A DNA stretch of 64,000 nt from Dietzia sp032248695 (GCF_032248695.1 NZ_JAVHXC010000003.1:248001-312000), one strand, 5' to 3'; shown: positions 1 through 8,639, counted from the stretch's first letter. The notes: generated by a model from the sequence alone, not told the origin. Numbers and translations are program-made.

Positions 1-1
1 C

Positions 2-610
2 CACCACACCCAGATGTTCCAGCAGGGCGTCAACCAGATCGGCGCCGACGTGCCGGGCATGCCGCGATGGATGCGTCGCCTCTCCCCCCTCCTCCCGCTG
101 GCCGCCGGCCGCTTCCCGGTCGCGTTCTTCATCGGCGTCCTGGCCGGCGAGGAGCCGATCGACCACACGCAGAAGCAGGTCCTGCGCAACTCGGACTCCC
201 TGCCGCCCGTGCTGTCACGGATCATGGAGATCCACGTCGCCGAGGAGGCGCGGCACATCTCGTTCGCGCACACCTACGTCGCCCGCAACGCGCCCAGGCT
301 CTCGCGCCGCGACGCGTTCCTGGTCTCCCTGCTGTTCCCGGTGATCATGCGGGTCCTGTGCGACGCGATCCTCAAGCCGACGCGCGAGTTCCGCGAGGCC
401 TTCGACATCCCGGACCACGTCGTCAAGGAGCTGTACTGGGACAGCCCCGAGTCGCGGCGGTTCCTGTCCGACCTGTTCGGCGACGTGCGGCTGCTCGCCG
501 AGGAGTCGGGGCTGATGAACCGGACGTCGCGCCGTCTGTGGAAGGCGCTGAAGATCGACGGTCGCCCCTCCCGGTACCGCGGCGAGCCGCCCGTGGCCTT
601 CCGCGACTGA
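2..610 (+). CDS. AurF-like diiron oxygenase, C-terminal part
   Basis: The gene enters from the left edge: the frame is open from base 2 and reads HHTQMFQQ before the first internal Met, so the true start lies outside. The visible 200 or so residues contain HVAEEARHISFAH, a Glu-Glu-x-x-His helix typical of carboxylate-bridged diiron enzymes of the AurF/p-aminobenzoate N-oxygenase family (DUF3066-like). A hydrophobic helix (FLVSLLFPVIMRVL) follows. These enzymes oxygenate small substrates using electrons from a redox partner; the ferredoxin/reductase gene 50 bp downstream on the same strand is a plausible partner. The substrate cannot be deduced, and the family call rests on the C-terminal half only. 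Confidence 0.65.
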   Translation, partial: HHTQMFQQGVNQIGADVPGMPRWMRRLSPLLPLAAGRFPVAFFIGVLAGEEPIDHTQKQVLRNSDSLPPVLSRIMEIHVAEEARHISFAHTYVARNAPRLSRRDAFLVSLLFPVIMRVLCDAILKPTREFREAFDIPDHVVKELYWDSPESRRFLSDLFGDVRLLAEESGLMNRTSRRLWKALKIDGRPSRYRGEPPVAFRD

Positions 611-659
611 CCCCGCCGCGACCCGCGCCCCGCACCCCGCCCGGACAGGGAACGAGCCC

Positions 660-2162
660 ATGCCCCACGTCGTCACCCAGGCCTGCTGCGCGGACGCCTC
701 GTGCGTCCACGCGTGCCCGGTCAACTGCATCCACCCCACGCCGGACGAGCCGGATTTCAGCACGGCGGACATGCTCTACATCGACCCGGTCTCCTGCGTG
801 GACTGCGGGGCCTGCGTGGGGGCGTGCCCGGTCGGGGCGATCGTGCCGCACACCGAGCTGGCCCCGGAGCAGCAGGACTTCCTGCAGATCAACGCGGAGT
901 TGACCGGTGACGACCGCCCCTCCCGGCCGCAGGCGCGGGTCCCCACCCTCGTGCGCCTGGGCCCCACGCGCAGGACCCTGCGGGTGGCCGTGGTGGGCGC
1001 CGGGCCGGCCGCCCTGTACGCCGCCGACGAACTGCTCCGCCAGCCCGGGGTCGAGGTGACCGTGTTCGACCGGCTGCCGGTGGCCCACGGCCTGGCCCGC
1101 CACGGCGTCGCGCCCGATCACACCAGTACCCGCGCGGTGGCCGACCTGTTCGCGGCCATCGAGACCCAGCCCGGCTTCCGGTACCGGCTCGGGGTGGACG
1201 TGGGGACGGACGTCACCGCGGCGGAGCTGGCCGCCGAGTACGACGCGGTCGTGTACGCGACCGGCGCGGGCACGGACCGCCCGCTCGGCATCCCGGGCGT
1301 CGACCTGCCCGGCAGCACGTCGGCCACGCGGGTGGTGGCCTGGTACAACGATCACCCCGACCACGCCGACGAGTACGTGCCGCTGGATCACGAGCGCGCC
1401 GTGATCGTGGGCAACGGCAACGTGGCGCTCGACGTGGCGCGGATCCTCGCGACCGACCCCGACCGGCTCGCCGACACCTCGATCGCCCGCCACGCCCTGG
1501 AGGCGCTGCGGCGCAGCCGGGTCCGCGAGGTGGTGGTGCTCGGTCGCCGCGGTCCCGAGCACGCCGCGTTCACGCTTCCCGAGCTGGTCGGGCTCGCCGC
1601 GCGCGAGGACATCGACCTGCGGGTGGACGCCCCCGCCGGGATCGACCCCGGGGCCGCGGACTCCCGGCAGGACCGCCTGAAGCTCGAGCACCTGGCCCGT
1701 GTCGCCGCCCGCCCGGAGAGGTCGGGGCGCCGCCGGATCGTCCTGCGTTTCCGGACCGCGCCGGTGGAGGTCGTCGGCACGGTTCGGGCCGAGGGCCTGC
1801 GGGTGGTGCGCACCGATCTCGCCCCCGACGGGTCGGGGCGGGTCGGCGCGGTGCCGCGGGCCGGTACGGAGGAGACCCTCCCGGCCGGTCTGGTGTTGGG
1901 GTCGGTCGGGTACCGCGGTGTCGAGGTGCCGGGCGTGCCGTTCGACCCGGTCACCGCGACGATCCCCAGTCGCGAGGGTCGGGTGCTGGACGGCGTCGGC
2001 GGCCGTGTGGTGCCGGGGGCGTACGTGGTGGGGTGGATCAAGCGCGGCCCGCGCGGGTTCATCGGCTCCAACAAGACGTGCGCGCGGGAGACCGTGAACT
2101 CGCTGCTCGCCGACGCGAACGCCGGTCTGCTCGCTACGCCGACGCCGAGCGGCACTCGCTGA
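660..2162 (+). CDS. fprB: Ferredoxin / ferredoxin-NADP reductase fusion (FprB-like)
   Basis: The 500-residue protein passes electrons from NADPH through FAD to iron-sulfur centres. The N-terminal ferredoxin domain (about residues 1-70) has Cys9, 10, 15, 19 and 23, then a second set at 46, 49, 52 and 56 (CVDCGACVGACP), the pattern of a two-cluster bacterial ferredoxin. The adrenodoxin-reductase-like part follows: an FAD-binding motif VVGAGPAALYAA (about 111-122) and an NADP-binding motif VGNGNVALDVARIL (about 250-263). Start ATG at 660 follows a weak AGGGAACGAG ribosome site. The last 29 bp overlap the end of the convergent hydrolase gene. The fusion layout matches mycobacterial FprB. The redox partner is inferred to be a nearby oxygenase, perhaps the preceding diiron protein. 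Confidence 0.88.
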   Translation: MPHVVTQACCADASCVHACPVNCIHPTPDEPDFSTADMLYIDPVSCVDCGACVGACPVGAIVPHTELAPEQQDFLQINAELTGDDRPSRPQARVPTLVRLGPTRRTLRVAVVGAGPAALYAADELLRQPGVEVTVFDRLPVAHGLARHGVAPDHTSTRAVADLFAAIETQPGFRYRLGVDVGTDVTAAELAAEYDAVVYATGAGTDRPLGIPGVDLPGSTSATRVVAWYNDHPDHADEYVPLDHERAVIVGNGNVALDVARILATDPDRLADTSIARHALEALRRSRVREVVVLGRRGPEHAAFTLPELVGLAAREDIDLRVDAPAGIDPGAADSRQDRLKLEHLARVAARPERSGRRRIVLRFRTAPVEVVGTVRAEGLRVVRTDLAPDGSGRVGAVPRAGTEETLPAGLVLGSVGYRGVEVPGVPFDPVTATIPSREGRVLDGVGGRVVPGAYVVGWIKRGPRGFIGSNKTCARETVNSLLADANAGLLATPTPSGTR

Positions 2163-3009
2163 GGCGGCCGGCGTCCCGGCCCGCCGTGTCGGCGCCGACC
2201 GCGTCGAGACCGATCACGTCGGGCCCGCCGAGGAGGACGCCGTGCTCGCTGTCGACCCGGTCGGCGATGAGCGCGGCCAGGCGGGTCAGCGGCGAGACCC
2301 CGTGCGCGTCGGACTCGTAGAGGGCGACGGACTCCTTGTCGCGGTACCGGGCCAGGACCTCTGCGGCGTCGTCGAGTTGCTGCAGCAGGTGCGGTGACCA
2401 CTGCGCGGGCTGCTGCGCCAGCTTCAGGCGGGCGGCCATCCGCGGCCGGGTGTCGGGCAGGTCCTCGAGCAGTTCGTCGTAGACCTGGTCGGGCGCGAGC
2501 GGTGAGGTCCGCACGACGCCGCGCAGGAGGCAGTTGGGCCGCACGCCGCTGAGGGGGTCACCCGGGACGGACACCCAGTAGGTGCGGTCGGGGACGGCTC
2601 CGCGGCGCAGGCCGGCCACGCCCTGGCCGCCGGGGTCGGGCATGCCGTCGAGCCACTGGTCGCGGGGGCGGTACGGGTCCGCGATCATGCCGACCGCCGC
2701 GACGCGGTCCAGGTCCTCGGGGTGGGCGTCCATCCAGTCGTGGATGACGCGGGTGCCGCTGCACACGCCGATGAGGATGATCGGGTCGGAGGGATGCAGC
2801 CTGACCAGCCGGTTCAGGTCCGCGACGCCCGCGGCGGCGGCCGATTCCCAGGTGTGGGAGCGGCGTCTGCCGAACCCGCCGGGGGCGGGCCACTGCACCT
2901 TGACAGCCTCCCGGGCACCTGTCCAGTCCGAGAGCTCGCTGACGAACCGTCCGAGGATCCTCGACGGCTTCCGGTACCCGCCGTCGCTGTCCGCGATGAA
3001 TATCCGCAC
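2134..3009 (-). CDS. Cutinase/LysB-like alpha/beta hydrolase
   Basis: About 291 residues with the look of an alpha/beta hydrolase: a first strand VRIFIADSDGGYRKP, a nucleophile elbow LIGVCSGTRV, and a late VALYESDAHGVSPL segment that could carry the catalytic His. The elbow is GxCxG, with Cys where cutinases and mycobacteriophage LysB have Ser. I placed the start at the GTG at 3009 because GGGAGGGG lies about 7 bases upstream; the frame also allows a GTG at 3045, adding 12 residues. There is no signal peptide. The gene ends 29 bp inside convergent fprB. The closest recognisable relatives are cell-wall-active or lipid esterases of mycolate bacteria, but the substrate is unknown and the Cys nucleophile makes even esterase activity uncertain. 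Confidence 0.55.
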   Translation of the reverse strand: MRIFIADSDGGYRKPSRILGRFVSELSDWTGAREAVKVQWPAPGGFGRRRSHTWESAAAAGVADLNRLVRLHPSDPIILIGVCSGTRVIHDWMDAHPEDLDRVAAVGMIADPYRPRDQWLDGMPDPGGQGVAGLRRGAVPDRTYWVSVPGDPLSGVRPNCLLRGVVRTSPLAPDQVYDELLEDLPDTRPRMAARLKLAQQPAQWSPHLLQQLDDAAEVLARYRDKESVALYESDAHGVSPLTRLAALIADRVDSEHGVLLGGPDVIGLDAVGADTAGRDAGRLSECRSASA

Positions 3010-3080
3010 GTCCTGGCCCCTCCCGGGCGCCCACCGACGCACCACGAGATTGATGTGACAACCTCAGTGTCGTACGTTCA

Positions 3081-3122
3081 CCTGACAAACGGCAGCGTTC
3101 ATAAGTAAATTTTGCCTGTCAA
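3081..3122 (-). promoter_or_regulatory. AT-rich promoter candidate with CCTGNCAA repeats
   Basis: The gap between selO and the hydrolase gene is clearly AT-richer than its surroundings. On the minus strand it has TTGACA (3117-3122), a good -35 hexamer, followed by an AT-rich stretch. CCTGACAA (3081-3088) and CCTGTCAA (3115-3122) form a degenerate direct repeat that could be a regulator site. The hydrolase therefore probably has its own promoter despite lying 140 bp behind selO on the same strand. Confidence 0.3.
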
Positions 3123-3149
3123 TACGTTTGTACTGTTACGAGTTTCGCC

Positions 3150-4595
3150 TCATGTTCCGCAATAGGTGACGTGCGGCGCGGCGTCCGGCGGGGCGGGGCG
3201 GGAGTAGCGCTCGCGCCCCGGGCGCTCGGTGTAGGGGTCGGTGACGACGACGAGGAGTTCGGTGAACGGGCCCATGTCCCCCGCCGTGGCCGCGTCCAGG
3301 GCCTCCTCCACGAGATGGTTGCGCGGGATGTAGAGCGGGTTGACCCGGTCCATCGATCCCCGGGCGGGTCCCAGGGCCCGCCATCTCGTCAGCCAGTCCT
3401 CCGCCAGGACGCCGACGTGCTCCCGTACCGGCGCGGTGTCCCCGTCCGCGGCGGCGCCGAGGGCGCGGAAGAAGCCGGTGTAATCCGGGCGGGTCGCGTT
3501 GAGCAGCCGGGACAGGTCCTCGATGAGTTCGTTGGCCTGCGCGTCCGGGGTGTCGGCGGGCAGTCCCAGCTTGTCGCGCATGCCCGCGGTCCACGCCCGC
3601 TGGTAGAGCTCCGGGAAGGTGCCCAGCACCTCGGTGAGCAGCCGGACCGCCTCGTCCTGGTCGGGGGCGACGAGCGGGACGAGGGTCTCGGCGAACCGGG
3701 CGAGGTTCCATTGCAGCACCGGCGGCTGGTTGGCGTAGGCGTAGCGGCCCCCGGTGTCGATGGAGCTGAACACGGTCGCCGGGTCGAAGGCGTCCATGAA
3801 CGCGCACGGGCCGTAGTCGATGGTCTCGCCGGAGATGGTGGTGTTGTCCGTGTTCATCACGCCGTGGATGAACCCGAGCAGCATCCAGCGGGCCACGAGC
3901 CGGGCCTGGTCGCGGACGACGGAGGCGTACAGCTCCAGGTACGGGTTCTCGGCGTCCGCGGCGTGCGGGTGGTGCCGCGCGATCGCGTGGTCGGCCAGCC
4001 GGCGCAGCACCTCGTCGTCGCCGGTCGACCGCGCGAACTGGAACGTGCCCACCCTCAGGTGGCTCGCGGCGACCCGCGCGAGCACGGCGCCGGGCAGCGG
4101 CGTCTCGCGGTACACGGTGTTGCCGGTGGCCACCACGGCGAGCGAGCGGGTGGTGGGGACGCCGAGGGCGTGCATGGCCTCGCTGATGAGGTACTCACGC
4201 AGCATCGGCCCCACCGCCGCCAGGCCGTCCCCGCCCCGCGCGAAGGGTGTCCGGCCGGAACCCTTGAGGTGCAGGTCGCGACCGTCGGGCAGTTCGCCCA
4301 GCAGCAGCGCCCGCCCGTCGCCCAGTCGCGGCGAGTACCCACCGAACTGGTGGCCGGCATAGGCCTGGGCGACGGGCGTGGCGCCCTCGGGGACGGCGGT
4401 GCCGGTGAGCAACCGGACGCCCTCCTCGCCGCGCAGGTGGTCGGCGTCGAGCCCGAGCTCGGCGGCCAGCGGTTCGTTGAGCATGAGCAGTCGCGGATCC
4501 GACGCCTCGGCGGCCTTCCACGGCACGACGAGTTCGGACAACTCGGTGGCGTAGCGCGTGCCGAGCGAGACTGGGGATGCGGCCTGCGGAGTCAT
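3150..4595 (-). CDS. selO: SelO/YdiU protein adenylyltransferase
   Basis: SelO-family pseudokinases transfer AMP from ATP to Ser, Thr or Tyr of target proteins, linked to redox stress. This 481-residue protein is full length for the family. It shows AYAGHQFGGYSPRLGDGRA near residues 79-96, the nucleotide-binding LKGSGRTPFARGGDG (about 110-124), and the active-site block HGVMNTDNTTISGE then IDYGP (about 244-263), where Asn/Asp bind metal and catalyse. It ends YCGT, with Cys third from the end, where eukaryotic SelO has selenocysteine; bacterial members usually keep Cys. The ATG at 4595 opens the frame just before the family's first conserved block. It is divergent from the lipoprotein gene. 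Confidence 0.93.
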   Translation of the reverse strand: MTPQAASPVSLGTRYATELSELVVPWKAAEASDPRLLMLNEPLAAELGLDADHLRGEEGVRLLTGTAVPEGATPVAQAYAGHQFGGYSPRLGDGRALLLGELPDGRDLHLKGSGRTPFARGGDGLAAVGPMLREYLISEAMHALGVPTTRSLAVVATGNTVYRETPLPGAVLARVAASHLRVGTFQFARSTGDDEVLRRLADHAIARHHPHAADAENPYLELYASVVRDQARLVARWMLLGFIHGVMNTDNTTISGETIDYGPCAFMDAFDPATVFSSIDTGGRYAYANQPPVLQWNLARFAETLVPLVAPDQDEAVRLLTEVLGTFPELYQRAWTAGMRDKLGLPADTPDAQANELIEDLSRLLNATRPDYTGFFRALGAAADGDTAPVREHVGVLAEDWLTRWRALGPARGSMDRVNPLYIPRNHLVEEALDAATAGDMGPFTELLVVVTDPYTERPGRERYSRPAPPDAAPHVTYCGT

Positions 4596-4693
4596 ACCCC
4601 GACGATACGGACGCGTGGCCCCGGCGCGCGGGCACCGATCACCCGATCGGTGACACCCCCGCGGCCGCGCCGGGTCCGTTAACGTCGCCGATC

Positions 4694-5353
4694 ATGTCGC
4701 ATCGCCACCGCCTCGCCGCCCTCGTGGTCCCCCTGGTCGTCCTCGCCGGGTGCTCGGCCGACCAGACCGCCCAGGACGGGGCCACCACCACCGAGGCATC
4801 GGCGGCCGCCGTGGAGTCATCCGCCTCCCCGGCCGGGACCGCGGGCGGTGACGAGGGAGCCCCGGGGCGGTGCGGGGCGTCGGACGCCGAGATGGCGGTC
4901 GTCTCCGCGGCGGGCGAGCCGACCCTGGAGGTCCCGCAGCCGGCCGGGTGGGAGCGCAACTCCCAACTGGACTCCGAGCTGGTGCGTCAGGCGCTGGTCA
5001 ACCCCGGGCTGGCCGCGTCGGGGTTCGCTCCGAACGTGGTGGTGACCGCCGAGCCCTCGCCCGCGGACGTGGAAGCCGCTTTCGATCGCCAGATCGCCGC
5101 CATGCGGGCGTCCGGGGCGTCCGAGCCCGCCCTCGAACGCGGGCAGGTGTGCGGGTTCGAGTCGATGACGGTCCGGCACGTGCTCCCCGAGATGGGCACC
5201 GTCCCGCAACGACCGGCGGTCGTGCAGATCATCGTGGTCCCCGCGGGCGCCGAGACCGTCACGTACACGATGACGGCGCAGGCCACCGAGCCGCTCGACC
5301 CCGCCTACGAGCGGGACGTGGCGGAGATGTTCGCCGGGGTCCGGATCAGCTGA
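4694..5353 (+). CDS. LpqN-family lipoprotein
   Basis: A 219-residue exported lipoprotein. The start at 4694 gives a classic signal: MSHRHR, a hydrophobic core, then the lipobox LAGC with the acylated Cys at about residue 19; an upstream in-frame ATG at 4577 would bury this signal. After a Thr/Ala/Ser-rich linker comes an LpqN/LpqT-like domain with LEVPQPAGWERN and regularly spaced strands, and two Cys (RCGAS and QVCGF) that may form a disulfide. The family is confined to mycolate actinobacteria and lies on the outer face of the membrane or in the mycomembrane; mycobacterial LpqN is linked to lipid transport partners. The specific role here is unknown. Confidence 0.75.
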   Translation: MSHRHRLAALVVPLVVLAGCSADQTAQDGATTTEASAAAVESSASPAGTAGGDEGAPGRCGASDAEMAVVSAAGEPTLEVPQPAGWERNSQLDSELVRQALVNPGLAASGFAPNVVVTAEPSPADVEAAFDRQIAAMRASGASEPALERGQVCGFESMTVRHVLPEMGTVPQRPAVVQIIVVPAGAETVTYTMTAQATEPLDPAYERDVAEMFAGVRIS

Positions 5354-5390
5354 CCCGGCGCCACGGACGCCGTCGACCGGCGTCCGGGTC
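5352..5390. terminator. Bidirectional hairpin between convergent genes
   Basis: GGACGCCG (5365-5372) pairs perfectly with CGGCGTCC (5378-5385) across a five-base loop. The outer arms GACCC (5352-5356) and GGGTC (5386-5390) can extend it. It sits between the stop codons of the LpqN-like and SDR genes. There is no T-run, which is usual for GC-rich actinobacterial terminators. Confidence 0.6.
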
Positions 5391-6207
5391 AGAAGTACTG
5401 CGCGCCGCCGTCGATGCTGATGTGCTCGGCGGTGATGAACTTCGACTCGTCGGAGGCCAGGAACGCCACGACGTTCGAGATCTCCTCGGGCTCGGCCCAG
5501 GTCTGCTCGAGGAACGTCGACCCCATGAGGTTGAGCGGCGGGTTCGACTCGCCGACCTTCTCCAGGGTGCTCACCATGTCGCCGCCGCCCATCGGGGTCG
5601 CGACGCCACCCGGGTGGATGCTGTTCACCCGCACGTTCCTGGGACCCAGCTCCGCGGCGAACGCGCGCGTCATCCCGACCAGCGCGTGCTTGGAGGTCGT
5701 GTAGTGGACCATGAACGGCTGGATCTTCTTGCCCGCGTACGAGCTGGTGAGGATGATCGAGCCCCCTCCGGCCGCGATGACGTGGTGCGCGGTCGCCATG
5801 ACGGTGTTCCACACGCCGGTGACGTTGGTGTCGATGGTGGCGGCGAAGTCCTCCGGGCTGATGCTGTCCCAGATCTGCGGCGTGCAGATGCCGGCGTTGG
5901 CCACCACGACGTCCAGGCGGCCGAGCTCCGCTACCCCGTCGTCGACGATCGTCGTCATCCCCGCCAGGTCACGCACGTCCCCCACCGAGAGCAGGGCGCG
6001 ACGGCCCTGCTCCTCGACCAGACGGCGGGTCTCCTCCAGGTCCTCGGGGGTGGCCGGGTCGTAGGGCACGGCGTCCGCCAGCGGACCCGCCAGGTCGAGG
6101 CCGATGATGTCCGCACCCTCCGACGCCAGTCGGACCGCGTGGGTCCTGCCCTGCCCGCGCGCGACCCCGGTGATGAACGCGACCCTGCCCTCGAGCCTTC
6201 CGGCCAT
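5389..6207 (-). CDS. Mycofactocin-coupled SDR oxidoreductase
   Basis: A 272-residue short-chain dehydrogenase with the nicotinamide-binding motif GVARGQGR near residues 14-21, NAG (about 109), the catalytic Ser in ILTSSYAG (about 155) and Tyr-x-x-x-Lys in YTTSKHALVG (about 168-172). The long insert after the second strand (LAGPLADAVPYDPATPEDLEET) and the C-terminal GGAQYF are typical of the mycofactocin-associated SDR subfamily, which holds its nicotinamide cofactor tightly and passes electrons to the peptide-derived redox carrier mycofactocin. No mycofactocin genes are in this window. The start ATG at 6207 has GGAGG upstream. The natural substrate, probably an alcohol, is unknown. Confidence 0.82.
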   Translation of the reverse strand: MAGRLEGRVAFITGVARGQGRTHAVRLASEGADIIGLDLAGPLADAVPYDPATPEDLEETRRLVEEQGRRALLSVGDVRDLAGMTTIVDDGVAELGRLDVVVANAGICTPQIWDSISPEDFAATIDTNVTGVWNTVMATAHHVIAAGGGSIILTSSYAGKKIQPFMVHYTTSKHALVGMTRAFAAELGPRNVRVNSIHPGGVATPMGGGDMVSTLEKVGESNPPLNLMGSTFLEQTWAEPEEISNVVAFLASDESKFITAEHISIDGGAQYF

Positions 6208-6365
6208 GCCGACCCTCCTGGAGAATTAGGTGTGGTCGTCACGCTAGTGCGGGACCCGGTGGCCGCGAGGCGGATCGCGCACCCCGGTGTCGTCCGGTGG
6301 CCCGGCCCGGCGGCCGGTCCTACCCTGTCGTGAGCACGACGATCCACCGCCGGAGGAGTTCGCCG

Positions 6366-6896
6366 ATGCCCACCCCGTCCAGCCCCGCCCGCGATGCCGA
6401 CCACGGTGCCGGACCCGCGCCCTCCCGAACCGTGGGGCGGCGACTCGTCCTGTCGGGCTTCCTCTTCGGCTGCGGGATCGCGGGGTCGGTCATCGACCTG
6501 TTCATCTTCCACCTGCTCCTGCAGTGGCATCACTTCTACGACCTGTCCACCACCACGGTCGCCCTCCTGGCCGACGGGCTCTTCCACGGCGCCACCTGGC
6601 TCATCACCGTGTGGGGCCTGTTCATGTTCGCCGACGTCCGCCGGGAGATCGCCGTCCCCTGGATGCGATGGGCCGGCGCGGTACTCACCGGGGTCGGCTT
6701 CTTCCAGCTGTTCGACGGCATCGTGTTCCACAAGGTCCTCGGCATCCACCAGATCCGCTACGGAGTGGACCTGCTCGTGTACGACGTCGTGTGGATCCTC
6801 TCCGCGGTGCTGCTCCTGCTCGTCGGCCTCGTCCTGCTGCGCCGGACACGCGCCGCTGCGCTGCGCTCCCCCGCCGCCCGTCGTCCCGGGGGCTGA
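6366..6896 (+). CDS. DUF2243 membrane protein
   Basis: 176 residues with four probable membrane helices: LVLSGFLFGCGIAGSVIDLF, a segment around ALLADGLFHGATWLITVWGL, AGAVLTGVGFFQLFDGIVF, and VVWILSAVLLLLVGLVLL. His-rich loops (FHLLLQWHHFY, FHKVLGIHQIRYGVD) match the DUF2243 family, whose function is unknown but which often sits beside copper or cytochrome-oxidase assembly genes. The ATG at 6366 is chosen because GGAGG precedes it by seven or eight bases; the frame is open further upstream. CtaG follows six bases after its stop, so the two are almost certainly cotranscribed, suggesting a shared role in metal or heme-copper oxidase assembly. Confidence 0.75.
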   Translation: MPTPSSPARDADHGAGPAPSRTVGRRLVLSGFLFGCGIAGSVIDLFIFHLLLQWHHFYDLSTTTVALLADGLFHGATWLITVWGLFMFADVRREIAVPWMRWAGAVLTGVGFFQLFDGIVFHKVLGIHQIRYGVDLLVYDVVWILSAVLLLLVGLVLLRRTRAAALRSPAARRPGG

Positions 6897-6902
6897 GCGG
6901 CG

Positions 6903-7856
6903 GTGGAGTCCGGACACGACCCCGCCGGGCACGGGGGCCACACAGGACACGAGGGGTTCGAGACGGGTGCCGCGGAGTCGGCGGCGTGGTGGGTGGTCGA
7001 GGCCGCCGGCCCGGCCGTGCTCGCCGTCGCCCTGGCCGCCTATCTGCTCGGCGTCCGGCGGCACCGCGTACGCGGACCGTGGGCCCGGTGGCGCACCGCC
7101 GCGTGGATCGCCGGGCTCTCGTGCGTGGGCCTGGCCTGGGCCGGCCCGCTCGCCGAGGCCGCACGCCACGATTTCACCGCCCACATGGCCGGCCACCTGC
7201 TGCTCGGCATGATCGGCCCGCTGCTGGTGGTCCTCGCCGCGCCGGTCACGCTGGCCCTGCGGACGCTGCCGGCCGGCGGCGCGCGGACCCTCTCGACGGT
7301 CCTGCGCTCGCCGCCCGCGCGCGTGGTGACCCACCCGGTCGTCGCGGCCGTCCTCAACGCGGGCGGCCTGTGGCTGCTCTACGCCACCGACCTGTTCGCA
7401 CACATGCACGCCTCCCCGGCGGTGCACGCGGCCGTCCACGCCCACGTGCTGCTCGCGGGTATCGCCTTCACCGTCGCCGTGATCGGCCCCGACCCGAACC
7501 CGCACCGCGCGACTCTCCGCGCGAGAGCCACCGTGCTCGTCCTGTTCATCGGCGCCCACTCGATCCTGGGCAAGTGGCTGTACGCCCACCCGCCGGCCGG
7601 GGTCGACCCGGCGGACGCCCGCGTCGGCGCCCAGCTCATGTACTACGGCGGCGACGTCGTGGACCTGGCGATCCTCGTGCTGCTGTTCGCCGGGTGGTAC
7701 CCCGGCTCGCGCTTCCGGTCTCGGCTCCTGCCCGGAAATCCCGCACACGGACACCGCGATCGGCCGGTCGCGCCGCCCCGGGACCCTCTAGAGTCGGATC
7801 ACCGAATCGACGTGAGGAGACCGGCATGGCCCGGAAGAAGCGCATCAGCGAACTGA
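6903..7856 (+). CDS. ctaG: CtaG-like cytochrome c oxidase assembly protein
   Basis: 317 residues, starting with GTG six bases after the DUF2243 stop. The cytosolic N-terminus is His/Gly-rich (GHDPAGHGGHTGHEG), a plausible metal-binding tail. About seven membrane helices follow, with conserved His in HDFTAHMAGHLLLGMIGPLL, THPVV, ATDLFAHMHASPAVHAAVHAHVL and AHSILGKWLYAHPP. This is the caa3-type CtaG fold, which helps mature the copper centre of heme-copper oxidases in the membrane. The last 31 bp overlap the next small gene in another frame, so translation is probably coupled. The very long His-rich tail is the only unusual feature. Confidence 0.82.
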   Translation: MESGHDPAGHGGHTGHEGFETGAAESAAWWVVEAAGPAVLAVALAAYLLGVRRHRVRGPWARWRTAAWIAGLSCVGLAWAGPLAEAARHDFTAHMAGHLLLGMIGPLLVVLAAPVTLALRTLPAGGARTLSTVLRSPPARVVTHPVVAAVLNAGGLWLLYATDLFAHMHASPAVHAAVHAHVLLAGIAFTVAVIGPDPNPHRATLRARATVLVLFIGAHSILGKWLYAHPPAGVDPADARVGAQLMYYGGDVVDLAILVLLFAGWYPGSRFRSRLLPGNPAHGHRDRPVAPPRDPLESDHRIDVRRPAWPGRSASAN

Positions 7857-8041
7857 GTGACGCCCAGCGGGCGGGCCTGTGGGCGCTGGTCGCCCTCCAG
7901 GTGTCCCTCGCGGTGTCCGCGTGGGCGGACCTGGCCGCGCGGCCCGCCGCGCAGGTCAACGGCTCCAAGGGCAAGTGGGCCGCGATCATCGTGATCAACT
8001 TCATCGGTCCGCTCCTCTACTTCACCCGCGGACGGCGATAG
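7826..8041 (+). CDS. Small PLDc_N-type membrane protein
   Basis: A 71-residue protein. A basic N-terminus (MARKKRISELSDAQR) precedes one hydrophobic helix (GLWALVALQVSLAVSAWADL); then comes NGSKGKWAAIIVINFIGPLLYFTRGRR, a second helix ending in a positive cluster. This is the pattern of the PLDc_N (phospholipase D nuclease N-terminal) family, small two-helix proteins of unknown function common in actinobacteria. The ATG at 7826 has GAGGAG eight or so bases upstream. It overlaps the end of ctaG. Confidence 0.72.
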   Translation: MARKKRISELSDAQRAGLWALVALQVSLAVSAWADLAARPAAQVNGSKGKWAAIIVINFIGPLLYFTRGRR

Positions 8042-8072
8042 TGCCCGCGCGCGGGTCGGCCCGGCGACGCTG

Positions 8073-8639
8073 ATGCGTGTCCTGGTGACCGGAGGCGTCC
8101 GGTCCGGCAAGTCCCGGCACGCAGTGCGGCTGCTCGCCGGCGGCGAGGCCGACGCCGCCACGGGTGCCGCGGGCACCGGAGCGACGCCCGTGACGTTCGT
8201 GGCCCCGGGCCGCCCCGCCGACGAGCTCGACGACCCCGACTGGGCCAAGCGCGTAGCCCACCACCGCGCCCACCGGCCCTCGTCGTGGCGCACGGTGGAG
8301 TCCCCCGACGTGGCCACCGCCCTGCGCGAGGCGCCGGGGCCGGTCCTCGTGGACTGCCTGGGCACCTGGCTCACCGCGACCGTGGACGACCTCGGCCTGT
8401 GGGACGCCCCCGTCGACGAGGCCCGCGCCGCCGTCGACGAGCGGACCGACGTCCTCTGCGCGGCGCTCGAGGCGCGGACCGACGTGGTGCTGGTGACCAA
8501 CGAGGTCGGCTCGGGGGTCGTCCCGCCCTACCGCTCCGGCGCGGTGTTCCGCGACCTGCTCGGCGCCCTCAACCAGACCGTCGCCGAGTGCTGCGACGAG
8601 GTGCACCTCGTGGTGTGCGGGCGGGTGCTGCGACTGTGA
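8073..8639 (+). CDS. cobU: Adenosylcobinamide kinase / guanylyltransferase
   Basis: CobU phosphorylates adenosylcobinamide and then transfers GMP to it, activating the corrin for attachment of the lower ligand late in B12 assembly. The 188-residue protein has the P-loop GGVRSGKS (residues 7-14), a middle VTFVAPGRPADELDDPDW region matching the guanylated-His/hydrolase loop, and TNEVGSGVVPPY (about 139-150), a strongly conserved CobU block. The rest of the cob genes lie 32 kb away, and no cobalamin riboswitch is visible upstream. Its stop overlaps the GTG of the next gene (GTGA), giving unexpected coupling to a membrane protein. Confidence 0.92.
   Translation: MRVLVTGGVRSGKSRHAVRLLAGGEADAATGAAGTGATPVTFVAPGRPADELDDPDWAKRVAHHRAHRPSSWRTVESPDVATALREAPGPVLVDCLGTWLTATVDDLGLWDAPVDEARAAVDERTDVLCAALEARTDVVLVTNEVGSGVVPPYRSGAVFRDLLGALNQTVAECCDEVHLVVCGRVLRL

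Noticed and set aside
2134..3009. Prophage remnant suggested by the LysB-like protein
   Set aside because: No holin, endolysin, structural gene, integrase or attachment repeat lies nearby; neighbours are housekeeping genes.
4577..4693. Upstream start for the LpqN-like gene
   Set aside because: It would place 39 residues before the lipoprotein signal and run into the start of selO on the other strand.
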